Assembly (NCBI GenBank): GCA_019188255.1
Contig: JAETXT010000011.1
Location: 496,001 to 560,000, forward strand
Length of the DNA stretch: 64,000 bases
Direction: 5' to 3'
Origin: Verticillium longisporum
Lineage: Eukaryota; Ascomycota; Sordariomycetes; Glomerellales; Plectosphaerellaceae
Positions 1 through 10,380 of this stretch are shown here, piece after piece. Below the pieces are notes generated by a model. The model saw only the letters and a list, made by a program, of their open reading frames with translations. It was not told the origin of the DNA and searched no databases. Both the position numbers and the translations under genes were made by a program. Every line of letters begins with the position of its first letter. Position 1 is the first letter of the stretch.

Positions 1-94
1 CACTCAAGACACTTCGTGATCAAGCGATTTCTTCTATATATTAAACCCTCAGCCTTGCCGCCAAGTCTTGAATTCACTTGCACACTCCGCCAAT

Positions 95-2169
95 ATGACA
101 TCCACGGCAACAGTTCAAACTGACGCCGAACCCCCACCCTCCTCAATCCATGTCGTCCGCATCAATAAAGCATCTGACGAGATGGACGAGGCTGATCGGC
201 GCCTTGCCGCTCTTGGTTGCGTTCCTGTATGGCTCCCTTTGCTCTTCAATGTTCTCTGACTGTCTACGCCTCAGAGTGAGATGAATCGTGTATCTGACTG
301 CTCCGCGATCATTAGATGTTCAAACGCCGCTTCACATCGTGGTCCTGCTTCAGCTTCGCGCTCAGCATCTCTGGCCTCTATGCCACCATCATGACCACCT
401 TCAGCTACCCTTTGGTGGCTGGCGGGGCTGCTTCCATCGTCTGGTGTTGGCTGATCGGTGGCGCCGGTGCCATGGCGTTGGCCGTCTCCATAGCTGAGAT
501 TTCCTCCGCATATCCTACCTCTGGTATGTAGTGGTCGGTATTTGGTGCTAATCTAATGGCTACTGACCCTCATATAGGTGGCATGTACTTTACTATCAAA
601 TATCTATCCCCCCCATCCTATATTGCCATAGTTGCCTGGATTGACGGTAAGCTGCTCCTGAACCAGTCGCTTCGGATCGAAACTAACAATGCAGGGTGGC
701 TCAACCTCGTAGGAACCGTCGCGGGCACTGCCTCCGCTGAGTATGGCGCTTCCCAGATGCTCCTCTCCGCTGTCTCTATTGCTTCTGGTTTTACCTACCA
801 GCCGACACAGGCTCACATCACGGGCGTCATGGCCATGTTATGTGTGTTTCATGGCCTCATCAACACATGCCCGACACATTGGTTGAGCAAAATCACCAGT
901 ACTTATGGCATTGTCCATATTTCAATCTTGCTTGCGGTATCCTTGGCCCTTCTTGTTGTGGACAACAACAAGCATACGTCAGAATACGTCTTCACCAACC
1001 TCGAGACACAGTCCGGGTGGAAACCTCCCGAATTCAGCTTTTTCTTTGGTTGTCTCAGCGTAGCCTGGATCATCGCCAACGCCGATGGTGTCGGCCATAT
1101 TGCGGAGGAGACGAAGAACCCCTCCCGCGTCATCCCAACGGCCATCACATCTGCCGCCGCCTTCACCTACATTGTGGGCTTCCTTTACAACATTGTTCTC
1201 GTCTTCACTATGGGAGACCCTGTTGTTCTGGCGGCTACTTCGACCGGCATGCCCGTGGCCCAGATCTTCTACAACGTATTCGGCCGAGCTCCTGCAGTCC
1301 TCTTCACACTGCTTGCCTTTCTCGTCATGAACTTTGTCTGCATTCCTTCCATCCACGCTGGTTCTCGCACAATCTGGGCCTTTTCACGCGACCAAATGCT
1401 TCCCCTTTCGCGGGTCTGGTATCGCATGTCGAAACGCACCGACACACCCGTCCCAGCCGTCTGGCTCTACGTCGCCCTCTGTGCATCCATCAACCTCATC
1501 GGTCTCGGCTCGCCCGTGCTAATTGCAGCCATCTTTAACGTCTGCGCCGTTGCGCTGAACTGGTCATACTGCATTCCGATCATTTGCAAACTGCTCTTTC
1601 CCGCCCGATGCGAGCGCGGTGCCTGGAACCTTGGTCGTTTCAGCAGGCTCATCAACCTGTACGCCGTTATCTGGAACGCGTTCCTGTCGGCCATCTTTAT
1701 GCTGCCTACGCGGCGACCTGTGACGGCGTCCAACATGAACTACGCGAGTTGTGTGTTGGCGTTCGCCCTGATCTTCTCGGTGGCCTATTGGTATCTTGGG
1801 GGGCGGCGCTACTACACCGGCCCTCGCACGCATGCGCACATTGAAAACGGGGCCGCCGTCAGTGACGAGCTGCTGCCGGCGCATGATCCAGAGAAGGGCC
1901 CCGAGGGGGTGGCGCCAGATGTCGGGTCAGCCTCGACGCTGGCGGGGTCTGTCGAAGGGTTTGTAGCGTATCATGACAGGGCGGGCTCGGACGCAGGGTT
2001 TGCCACGGATGGAGTCGTTACTGCAGATGCGTCTCCGAATGGAGAAACCGGTTCGTCGTACACTGGTTCTACGGTGTCAGTCGATCAGGAACCGGTGGAC
2101 GTGGTGGATGCAGAAAAGATCGACCCGGGTGCTGTACGAGTGTCACGGGAGTTTGAAAAGCGCGAATAG
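95..2169 (+). CDS. GABA/amino-acid permease (APC superfamily)
   Basis: A plasma-membrane permease of the fungal GABA/choline/amino-acid type, which imports a nitrogenous solute with protons. Exons 95-226, 316-523, 578-646 and 695-2169 join in frame across three GT..AG introns (89, 54 and 48 nt). Hallmarks are the early LAALG stretch, the FSFALSISGLYATIMTTF membrane segment, the SAYPTSGGMYF substrate-site loop after TM2, and IANADGVGHIAEETKNPSR in the middle, which is strongly conserved in this family. About 12 hydrophobic segments are followed by a hydrophilic, acidic C-terminal tail of roughly 100 residues, probably cytosolic and used in turnover. The start ATG at 95 is chosen because the in-frame sequence upstream has no ATG. 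A TATA-like stretch lies near 35-41. The exact substrate cannot be read from sequence. Confidence 0.9.
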
Positions 2170-2988
2170 TTTGTTGCCGGCACTAGGTCGTTCAGCAGCC
2201 ATATCAGTCTAGGTCTTATGAGGCTGTTGCACGGAGGAGTTTGGTGTTCTTGGCGCAATGGGCTGGTTTGTAGGCGAGCGCGGCTTGTTGAATGCATGAT
2301 CTTTCCTGTTGATTCAACTTCATGAAAAATTAAGAGACTTCGAGCGTTCCCAGCAGAAAGAAGTTGTCAACACAATTCGGTGCAAAGCACGAACATGTAT
2401 CGAGGGATAGGGTTCGTGGCAGGCAAGCGGGAGTGCTGGCGTGACACTTGTTCATGCAGGCTGAGAGTTCTGCGACCTAGTCTACCTGGTGTTCAACTAC
2501 ATTGACAGACAAGAGGCAAGATGATTAAACTCAAATGAAAAAGGAAAGATGAGGTTTTAGTGTCCACCGACAGGTTCTGTGGAATTGATCCATGATCTCA
2601 GGACAAACTTGTTCCCAGCTAGGTTCTTCAAACAATACCCAGGTGGACGTTGAGTGAATGGTGGCCTTACAGAGTTCACAATAGGGTCCTGTTCAATTTG
2701 ATGCTCGTCCACCCATGCAATCCGATCCAATCCCTTCGCTCATGCTTCTTCTTCACAACCAGGCCACGCCCATCAGCAATGAAAAAGCAGAAAAAAAGAA
2801 CACGCCTGTCAGACGTCCGTCAACACCCACCCCGCCCGCGCGCCCAAGGGCAAGACCGCAAGACAGGGACGAGATCATCAAACGCCCTCTCTACAGCTTC
2901 CTCCCCGAAGGAAAAGGAGCCGCCGCCTTTGCAGGCGGTGCGAGGGCAACCAGAGCCATTCACTCTAGGGTGTCGAGGATATGCATCA
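2170..2988. other. intergenic, 3' side of permease
   Basis: No convincing gene. The stretch holds the permease 3' flank and, at 2650-2990, A- and C-rich simple sequence whose short open frames look random. Confidence 0.5.
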
Positions 2989-3132
2989 TCAACCAGGGTG
3001 GGATCTGTGGCTCTTTTGGAGAACCCAGAGTAGGTCGAATACTATAGAAATGATTCTCCTGCGCTTCGTCAGTGGCTGTTGTGTTGGGAGAAGGCAGCTG
3101 TAGGGGGCGGCGTACTGAAGTATTGTCGACAT
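2989..3132 (-). CDS. possible small protein, 47 aa
   Basis: A short reading frame starts at the ATG 3132-3130 (MSTILQYAAP...) and ends at 2989. It is basic in the middle (KRRR) followed by a hydrophobic run (IISIVFDLLWVL). A good TATA motif, CTATAAAA, reads on the minus strand at 3185-3178, about 50 nt upstream of the ATG, with a pyrimidine-rich stretch between them, as in fungal core promoters. No family is recognised. It may be only the first exon of a longer gene, or not translated at all. Confidence 0.25.
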   Translation of the reverse strand: MSTILQYAAPYSCLLPTQQPLTKRRRIISIVFDLLWVLQKSHRSHPG

Positions 3133-3399
3133 AAGAAGAAAAGAGGAAAAGGGAAATGGGCGGGCAGGATGGGCGGGTTTTATAGAGGCTTTCGGGGGAG
3201 GGCGCTGGGGCCTGTTTGTGTGCGCTTGGGGCACCATGAGATCGCGCGCGGTGGGCGCCAATGGGAACGGTGGTTGCTGAAAACTCAAGACTTCCGGCAG
3301 ACATTGCTCAAGGGTAGAGATTGAATTGGAGAGATGATGTGTTCGTAACAATGACGTTCTGATTCATAGTCAGAAACCGGAAAAACAACATGCAGGCTC

Positions 3400-4659
3400 C
3401 TACAGCGGCGCATACCCGTGCATCTCCAGATACCCAGCACTCACAAGACTCTCCCTGCCCGGCCGGTCCGCCGACCCCGTCCAGTACATGAGCCCGCCGA
3501 GCTGCCTCTCCCTGACCCAGCGCGCCTTGATGCGGACGCTCGCCGGCGTGTCGAAGCTGGCGAACCCCCTGACGGGATCGACGTGCCACGCCGCCGCCGC
3601 CTCCTCGTCGACGCGCGCCTGCTCGACCCACGCCGCCGGAAAATCGCAATAGTTCAGCTCGCCGGCGTCGGAAAACGGGTGGCCCGCCGCGCGGGCGCCG
3701 GGGAAGTAGCGCGCGTACGCCGGCACGCCCAGCAGGATCTTGCGGCCGGGGAAGCCCTGGCGCAGGCAGTAGTCGACGCCGGCGGCGCAGTGGGCGCGGC
3801 AGCAGTCGTGGTGCGCGAGGTGGGGCGGCGCGCGCAGCTGCGCCTGGTGGCCGGCGACGGGCGTCCAGGCGCCCGTGAGGTCGTAGGCCATGAGGTTGAG
3901 GAGGTCGAGGTACTGCGCCGCCTGCGCGAGGTCGATGTTGCGGAGCACCCACTCGCCCGGCGGCAGCGCCGTCGTCAGGAGGTAGCGCGGGCCCGGCAGC
4001 TGCGTGCGGATCGTGTAGAGGAGGTGCAACAAGTCGTTGCCCTCGCGGGTGTTCTTGGGGTGCTCCCAGTCGACTGATTTGCTCATCCTGTCAGCCATGG
4101 CTATGCCTCGCTTTTATGCAGAGGCAGAGGCGCCCTTTCATGTCCGCGCCTGGTTGGGACCGCTTACTGTCGACGCCGTCGAGCTCGTGCTGCTCGACAA
4201 AGGCGCGGATCGCCCGGGCGAATGTCTCGCGGGCCTGCGGGTTGGCTGCCATGGCGGGGAACTGCGCGCTGCCGGTGCCGCCGCCGATGGACACGAGCGT
4301 CTTGAGGTGCGGGTTGGAGCGCTTCAGCTTGGCGAGGGCCGCGAGGCAACCCTTCTCGCCGTCGGCCTCGACGCCTGTGTCGGCCCACTCGTCAATGGCC
4401 TTGATCGAGGTCAGCCCGTCATCGTGTTTGCTGCACCAGTAGAGCAGCTTGGGTCAACCTACTCGCAGGCTTCCATCTTCATTGATGCTGTTGATCCGGT
4501 CAGCATGCGAAGCATCACAAGATGAAACAAGTGAGGGCTGTACCCGACAAATGAGTAGAGAACGTGGCTCGCCTGGGTCACGTTTAACCATGATGGGGGC
4601 TTGCCCTTGTAGATGATCCACGAGGGGTAGTACACGGCGTTGGCGAAGCCTCCCGACAT
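3400..4659 (-). CDS. GH18 chitinase, intracellular type
   Basis: A family 18 glycoside hydrolase that cleaves beta-1,4-N-acetylglucosamine chains by substrate-assisted catalysis. On the minus strand the exons are 4659-4544, 4487-4463 (only 25 nt), 4399-4168 and 4073-3400, giving 348 aa. The third splice joins GVD to IDWEHP and creates the complete catalytic motif DGVDIDWEHP, with the acid Glu at about residue 128; SIGG at 84-87 is the second family motif. YDLTGAW, GVPAYAR and GGLMYWT mark later strands of the TIM barrel. The second intron (4400-4462) has GTAGGT at its start, GCTGAC as branch site and an AAG end; without it a TGA at 4454-4456 would stop translation. No signal peptide is seen, so the enzyme is probably cytosolic or wall-recycling rather than secreted. 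No chitin-binding or Ser/Thr-rich tail. Confidence 0.85.
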
Positions 4660-5839
4660 GGTGTTTTTCTCGTCGGGCAGATCGAATGACAGATGATTCT
4701 GCTGTCAGCTGTTCACGCTCGATGGAAAGCAAGCGGATAGGGCTGATGTTTGTCTTTTCAGTCGTGGTATGAACCAGGCGGGGTGTTCGACTGTGCGGCT
4801 CGGCGGCCAGGCAAGCCATCCCGGCGGGCCATTGAGCGCGGCTTCCGCTGCTGCACGTCGCTCGTGTCAGTGGATCAGGGGAGGCGCAGTGTGGCTGGTA
4901 TTTCCACTGTATTCCAGCTTCGGCCAGAACTTCCAAGACACGCATGTCTTGGAACAAGCATGGTTGTGATCCATGCGGTTGCTGATCGCTGTTGGGGTCC
5001 AAGCAGGTTCACGGATTGACTGATTTCAAGCAGCAACCGAAAAGAAAAAGCCTGCTGAGGAAATATGCTACTAAATAAAGGCTGCCAGGCCAAAAAGAGG
5101 TGACAAGTAAGGCAGCTTTGCACCTGCTGGAGAAAACACTGGGTTAGCCCGCCGAGATGATGCAATATGCGAGGAGAGTAGCGTAACTGAAAGTCCAACT
5201 GGTGATCATTTATCCCACATTTTTCAACTAGTATAACAACACTGGACACCCATTCATGAGGCCCTTATCTTTTCTGGAAACGACGTCATTCCACTACCTG
5301 GCATAAACAAATACACAAAGTCGTCATGGTACCAAGGTATTATCGCGTTCTTCATGACAACCACAGCATCCGACGATGTGGACATACACCAAAGAAGGAC
5401 CACGATGGCCCAGTCCACCCGTTTCAAGATTGGGGAAACCACTTCACTAGGTATGCTGAGAAAGGCCTGTGGCAGACCTGTCTGCCCGGTGGAAGTGGAA
5501 GTGTCCCGGACTTCGAACGCGGCACAACATCAGGCAGGACACTGGGGCCCTAATGCCACGAGGGGACGGCTGGCTGCATCTGTGGACTGATCCCGCATGT
5601 CATTGGATGTGATCGACTAATTGCCTGTAGCTGGAAATGCGCAAGGCACCAGTCCAAGGGGCAGAAGGGCCCTGACCTGGGAGTCCAGGTGGGCGAGCCA
5701 TTTCAGTTTCGTGTATCACCTCGAATGTCAGATGAGTAACGTGAAGATCCCATGGGTGTACACCGGCCGGCTTTGCTTGCAACAGACTTTCCTCGGAAAT
5801 GGTCTCCCATCATGACCCGTGTTGCGCGCATGTTCTCCC
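4660..5839. other. intergenic, chitinase promoter side
   Basis: No supported gene. Open frames on both strands are short and of random composition. The chitinase promoter must lie at its left end and the 5S gene begins at its right end. Confidence 0.5.
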
Positions 5840-5958
5840 ACATACGACCATACCTACTGGAGAACTCGGGATCCCGTCCGCTCTCCCATAGATAAGCCAG
5901 TAAGGGTCGGACTAGTAGTTGGGTGGGTGACCACCAGCGAATCCCTGATGTTGTATGT
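5840..5958 (+). rRNA. 5S ribosomal RNA, copy 1
   Basis: A 119-nt 5S rRNA gene starting ACATACGACCATACC and ending TGTTGTATGT, whose ends pair to form helix I. The internal promoter region (GATAAGCCAGTAAGGGTCGG) and the GTAGTTGGGTGGGTGACC arm are typical of ascomycete 5S. A T-rich tract right after the gene (5958 onward) is a Pol III terminator. It is a single dispersed copy, identical to the copies at 30182 and 36007 as far as read. Confidence 0.95.
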
Positions 5959-7280
5959 TTTTGTTTTTTATCTTGATGTTTTCATGTTTTGATGTTTTGT
6001 GGTACTGTCTTGATTCCCACGAGTCTGTCTGGGTTTGTTCTTTAGGCATGTGGCTGACTGTGGCTGTCTCAGTGTGTCGGTGTGTGGTTGGGCAGGAGCC
6101 AGCTAGCTTTGGCTCTGCATCTCCTGCCCTGTCGCCACCACTACATGGTACATCTCCTGCAAGCCCTCAGCGTGAAGCAGCCCGCCGCAATGCAACCCAA
6201 ATCCGACGTCCGTCTTTCCCCATCTCCAGTCCGACAGCGAACGAGCGCCTCTGCATCTAGCACATCAGACCTCAGTTGGGTACTTCTTACAGTCATCCTC
6301 ATCAAAATAGTCCCGACCTCCTCGACTGACCGACGTCACCCACCCGAGACAGTCCAGGCCCGAAACAAAGGCGGCATTGTCGTCCATCTCCCACAGACTA
6401 ACGAACTCCAGTAACCACAAGCAGAAAGTCACCTCACCCACCGACCACCTGCTTTTCAGTCTCTTTCGGAGGACCCCACAGGACGTCCCTGACCCAGCCG
6501 GGCTATTTTGCGGAAAGCCTGCATGTCCAGCAGCCTTCTCGACGGGGATCCTCCAGCTCCCGATGCTTGCATCTGTGGCCTTCCCTTGTGTCTCTGCAAG
6601 TGTGAGGGCCAAGCGGAGTTGGCCATGCATTGTCCGCCGAGCCGTCAGTGTCTTGTTCTCAGTCTCACTTTGGCCCACGAGGCTCCAGACACTGAAAAGA
6701 GGACTCCGAACAGGAGCTTACCAGCCTGAGAACCATGACCTAACCCTCTGGTCTCGGGCCTCAGCGCTAGATCAGGCACATGCTCATTGCAGACGAGCGC
6801 CCGGCCCATGAAGAAGCGCTGCCGGCCAAACTCAATCTGACCTCACCGACCGCACGACGCCAAGACGGGGCTAGAGGCGCTGTTGGTGTCGTCGCCTTCT
6901 GTCTCTGTCTTCTGTCTCTGCCAAGGCGACCATTGTCTTGCGCGGGAAAACGACCCACGCTTTCGGTGAACACATGCCATCCGGGCAACCACGAAGCACG
7001 ATGATGTCGACTGCGACTAGCTCTGCGGGTGGCTTTCACCTTAGGCTTGGTGTTGGTCCGACGCGGTTCCTGTGCCTGGTGCTTCTCTAGCGTTGCAGAG
7101 TCCAACCTCCTGCAGCAGAGGTTGGACTCTGGCCGCATGAAGTGGGAGCATGTCCCAACAGTCCTGTCCAGTCCGTCGTCTTCTTAAGGTCGCCGTCCTC
7201 GTCTCTGCTCGTACCTCTCCCTGCTTGGTTTCTTCACGTTTTGCAGTTCTTGCAGTGCACCTTCACAAACGAACCTCACC
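5959..7280. other. intergenic, upstream of CE4 gene
   Basis: No supported gene. Short open frames have no recognisable content. The only clear structure is the perfect hairpin at 7096-7131, listed separately. Confidence 0.5.
7096..7131. repeat. perfect inverted repeat, 14-bp arms
   Basis: CAGAGTCCAACCTC at 7096-7109 and its exact reverse complement at 7118-7131 are separated by 8 nt (CTGCAGCA). It lies about 150 bp upstream of the deacetylase ATG, so it could act in that promoter or leader, or be a relic of a small transposable element. No function can be read directly. Confidence 0.7.
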
Positions 7281-8118
7281 ATGTACACAACAACAGTCCT
7301 GAGCCTCCTGGCTCTTACCGGAACAACTCTAACCGCACCCACAGCCCTCCACCTCCGAGACTCAATGTGAGAAACGGCCATACCGTCCTCCCTCCAGAAC
7401 CACGAGACTGACGCTCACCAGCCCTCCTTCCCCAACCAGACACCGCCGCGCCCCGGCCCTCGGCCAGACTCTCTACTCGTGCGTCAACCCGGGCCAGGTA
7501 GCGCTCACCTACGACGACGGGCCGTACACCTTCACGTCGTCGCTCCTCGACGTCCTCGACGAGGAGGGCGTGACAGCGACCTTTTTCCTCACGGGCTCCA
7601 ACTTTGGCCGCGAAATGACCTCGGCGCCCTGGTCCGCCATCGTGCAGCGCACCTACGCCGCCGGCCACCAGCTCGCCTCCCACCCCTACCCCCCCCCAGA
7701 CCTGTCGGCGCTGACGCCGGCCGCGCGCGCCGCCGAGATGGCCGCCAACGACGACGCCTTCCGCGCCATCCTCGGCTTCGCGCCGCGCTACATGCGCGCG
7801 CCCTTCCTCTCGTGCGACGCCGCCTGCGCCGCCGACATGGCGGCGCTCGGCTTCCACATTGTCGACGCGAGCATCGACACCAAGGACTTTGAGCACAACC
7901 AGTACGCCACCGTGCCCGTGGCCGCCGCCAAGTTTGACGCCGAGCTCGGCTGGGACCCGGCCGTCGGCGGCGCCATTGTGCTGGCCCACGACGTGCACGA
8001 GACGACGGTCAGCGTGCTGACGCGGCACATGATTTCCACGCTGCGCGCGAGGGGGTTCCGGGCTGTCACGGTGGGGGAGTGCTTGGGGGATTCGCCGGAT
8101 GGGTGGTACAAGTCGTAG
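7281..8118 (+). CDS. secreted polysaccharide (chitin) deacetylase, CE4
   Basis: A family 4 carbohydrate esterase (NodB fold), which removes acetyl groups from chitin or related polymers outside the cell. Exons 7281-7366 and 7440-8118 give 254 aa. The N-terminus is a signal peptide (MYTTTVLSLLALTGTTLTA). NodB motif 1 is TYDDGP (residues 52-57). Motif 3 is RAPFLSCD, motif 4 DASIDTKDF and motif 5 IVLAHDVHE. In motif 2, normally H-x3-H, the sequence reads SHPYPPPDLS: the first His (residue 110) is kept but the second metal ligand is Pro114, inside a run of nine C at 7689-7697. Loss of a metal ligand would be expected to weaken or abolish activity, so this may be a binding or inactive paralogue. 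No carbohydrate-binding module is present. Confidence 0.85.
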
Positions 8119-8421
8119 GCGGGATGGTATGGGCGTTTGGGTGGTGGATTGATTTTTCAACGTGATTTTTACGATACTAATTGTCGGTATGAGAACTCAG
8201 GCATGGTGGCTATGGAATGTGGCGGCTATCTGCAGGGTTATGATAGACCGATGGGGCATCAATAGGAGACGAAACACCGAGTTTTCAACAAATAAATCAA
8301 AGCAGAGCGGCATCATTCACGTCGAGCCAAAACCATGGCCAAAGTCAAAAGCCTCGCTGAGGATGTACTACCCAAATCCGCTGCATAACAAAAACCCCCT
8401 TCCCAGTGGTATCATACCCCG
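8119..8421. other. convergent intergenic gap
   Basis: Tail-to-tail spacer between the deacetylase and the hydrolase-phosphatase gene. Nothing but shared 3' flanks is seen. Confidence 0.5.
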
Positions 8422-10380
8422 CTATGGCTCCTCTCCAACCCCCAGGGCCACCCCGGCCCCCTCGACGCCGGAATACCGCATAAACAGCTGATCCAAAAAG
8501 TGCGAGTGGCGTATCCCGTTGGGCCTCGCCTTGGCAAACGCATCGATGGCCTCCTGCACTTCAAACCCGCACCGGTCGACGAGGTAGCACACCAAGAAAT
8601 ACCCCGTCCGGTTGAAGCCGTAGTGGCAGTGCACGCCGATGACCTGCTTCTTCTCGTCGTCGTCATCGTCGTCGTCGTCGACGACGACCTCGTCCCCGGG
8701 ACCCTCGCGCTGCGTCGCGCGGAGCTGGTCCACGAGCTGGATGAACATGTCGACCTCGGCGTCGCGCGGGGGCACCTTGGAGACGGTCGCAAACTTGCGG
8801 TACGTGATGCCGGCTTGCTGCTCCATCGTCAACGGGTCGTACACGGGCTGGTCGTGGCTGATATCAATGACAGTCCGGATGATGCTGCCCCAGGCCTTGG
8901 CGAATTCCGAGGGGCTATGGACGTCGTCCGTCTCGCGGAGGGTCTTCATGGCGCGGAACACGGGGGCACCGGGGCGGCCGATGGGCGCTGATACGGGCGC
9001 GACCTTCTTCCACTTTTCCAGGTTCTTGACGTCCCACTTGCCCTCGCGGTTCAGGTGCTGCAGCTGCCAGCCGAGATTGAGACGATTCGTCACATTGCCT
9101 TGCAGAAACTTGGAGATGACGCCCGACAGGATGCGCACCGTGGCCGGCATGTACAGGAGGGCATGGTTGGCGGGTGCTGGCAGGATGATGGACTTGAAAG
9201 TCTTGGAGGGGTGGCGTGGCTGGGGCGGGATGCTGCTGGCCTGGCCCTCCTCGTTTGGCGTGGATGGATCGTCTTGCGTGCTGTCGTCGCGGTTGACCAT
9301 TCGCCGCTCTCGGCTGAAATCTTCTTCTCGAATGTCGTCAATGGTTGCCGGCAGGTGATCGGACGGTTTCGTCGACGTGTTCACTGGCGCAGCCGAGTCG
9401 GGAAGTTCGTCGTCGCCATCATCTGATGCCACCTCGGAGGGAGACGGCCCTTTGCCTGATAGACACGTTTCGATCTTGGCGACTTCCTTGGCCGACGTGA
9501 TGGTGTCAGCTTCACCACCAACGAGGAGGACTGGGATGTTGAGGCCAGCCCAAACATCGAGACCCGGCATGCCACCCTTGGCCTTCCCGCCTTCAAACTC
9601 AGGTAACGTTCCCCAGGCCATACGGCGCCAGACAGGCGTGCGGCTCTGGGTATTGAATCGGTCCTGAATCTTGCGCAGGTGAAGGTCAGCGCCGGCGCCG
9701 GCGCCGACGAATCGATTGACGCTGGCGCTCGCAGGTCCACCCCACCGATCCCACCGTCGCCAGAGGTCGAAGATCCAGCCGGGGATCCATAAAAGTCTCT
9801 TGAATAGCACCACCTTGTCCTCTGGAGGCGGGGCGGATACGGGGCAGATTCCCACCAGTGCTACGACATGATCGGAGAGGCGAGTGCGGCCAGGTCTGCT
9901 GCGACTCGCGAGACGTGCGCTGAAGGCGGTCCCGAGGCTGTGCCCAATAAGGATGACGGTGCCCTCCGGGTCCTTCTGACGGTGCTCCTCGATGACGACC
10001 TCCAGGAGTTCGACGAGGGCGTCGAAGGAGTAGGCCTCCCATGGCGCCGGATCAAACGCTGATCGTCCACAGCCGGGGAGGTCGACGGCGAGGCACGAGG
10101 AGAGGTGCACCAGGCTGGTCAGCAGCGGATGGAACTGCGCGACGGAACCGCCAAGACCATGAACAAACACGAGCAGGGGTGCCGCTGGTTTAGGGAGCTG
10201 ATCGACGCGAGGATGTCGTCGATAAATAGTCCGTATGGAGGGATACGTGAAACGACTGGTGGTGTAGGATCTGACGGTAGAGTTGTCTTTGAGAAGCTGG
10301 GGGTCCGTCTCATCTGGGTGATGGGGGTTCGAGGCTGGTCCATCGATCCAGCCGGCAACCTCGGGCGACTTTATCGCCAT
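8422..10380 (-). CDS. alpha/beta-hydrolase fused to RTPase-like Cys-phosphatase
   Basis: One uninterrupted 652-aa frame joins two enzyme folds. Residues ~65-330 are an alpha/beta-hydrolase: oxyanion HGLGG (~74-78), nucleophile elbow GHSLG (Ser148), acid in GGEAD, and the catalytic His in NHALLYMP after an acidic, low-complexity insert. Residues ~430-640 are a cysteine phosphatase with signature HCHYGFNRTG (Cys585, Arg591), followed by a segment closely resembling the metazoan capping-enzyme/PIR1 (DUSP11) RNA 5'-triphosphatase family, including FAKARPNGI. A run of about eight Asp (GTC repeats in the DNA) precedes the signature. Both active sites look intact, so the protein may be bifunctional; substrates are unknown. 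The ATG at 10380 is used, because the frame upstream has only non-ATG codons. It is intronless, unlike most neighbours. Confidence 0.85.
   Translation of the reverse strand: MAIKSPEVAGWIDGPASNPHHPDETDPQLLKDNSTVRSYTTSRFTYPSIRTIYRRHPRVDQLPKPAAPLLVFVHGLGGSVAQFHPLLTSLVHLSSCLAVDLPGCGRSAFDPAPWEAYSFDALVELLEVVIEEHRQKDPEGTVILIGHSLGTAFSARLASRSRPGRTRLSDHVVALVGICPVSAPPPEDKVVLFKRLLWIPGWIFDLWRRWDRWGGPASASVNRFVGAGAGADLHLRKIQDRFNTQSRTPVWRRMAWGTLPEFEGGKAKGGMPGLDVWAGLNIPVLLVGGEADTITSAKEVAKIETCLSGKGPSPSEVASDDGDDELPDSAAPVNTSTKPSDHLPATIDDIREEDFSRERRMVNRDDSTQDDPSTPNEEGQASSIPPQPRHPSKTFKSIILPAPANHALLYMPATVRILSGVISKFLQGNVTNRLNLGWQLQHLNREGKWDVKNLEKWKKVAPVSAPIGRPGAPVFRAMKTLRETDDVHSPSEFAKAWGSIIRTVIDISHDQPVYDPLTMEQQAGITYRKFATVSKVPPRDAEVDMFIQLVDQLRATQREGPGDEVVVDDDDDDDDEKKQVIGVHCHYGFNRTGYFLVCYLVDRCGFEVQEAIDAFAKARPNGIRHSHFLDQLFMRYSGVEGAGVALGVGEEP

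Noticed and set aside
4454..4456. In-frame TGA in the chitinase gene as a sign of a pseudogene
   Set aside because: An intron with GTAGGT donor, GCTGAC branch site and AAG acceptor removes it and restores a continuous GH18 sequence.
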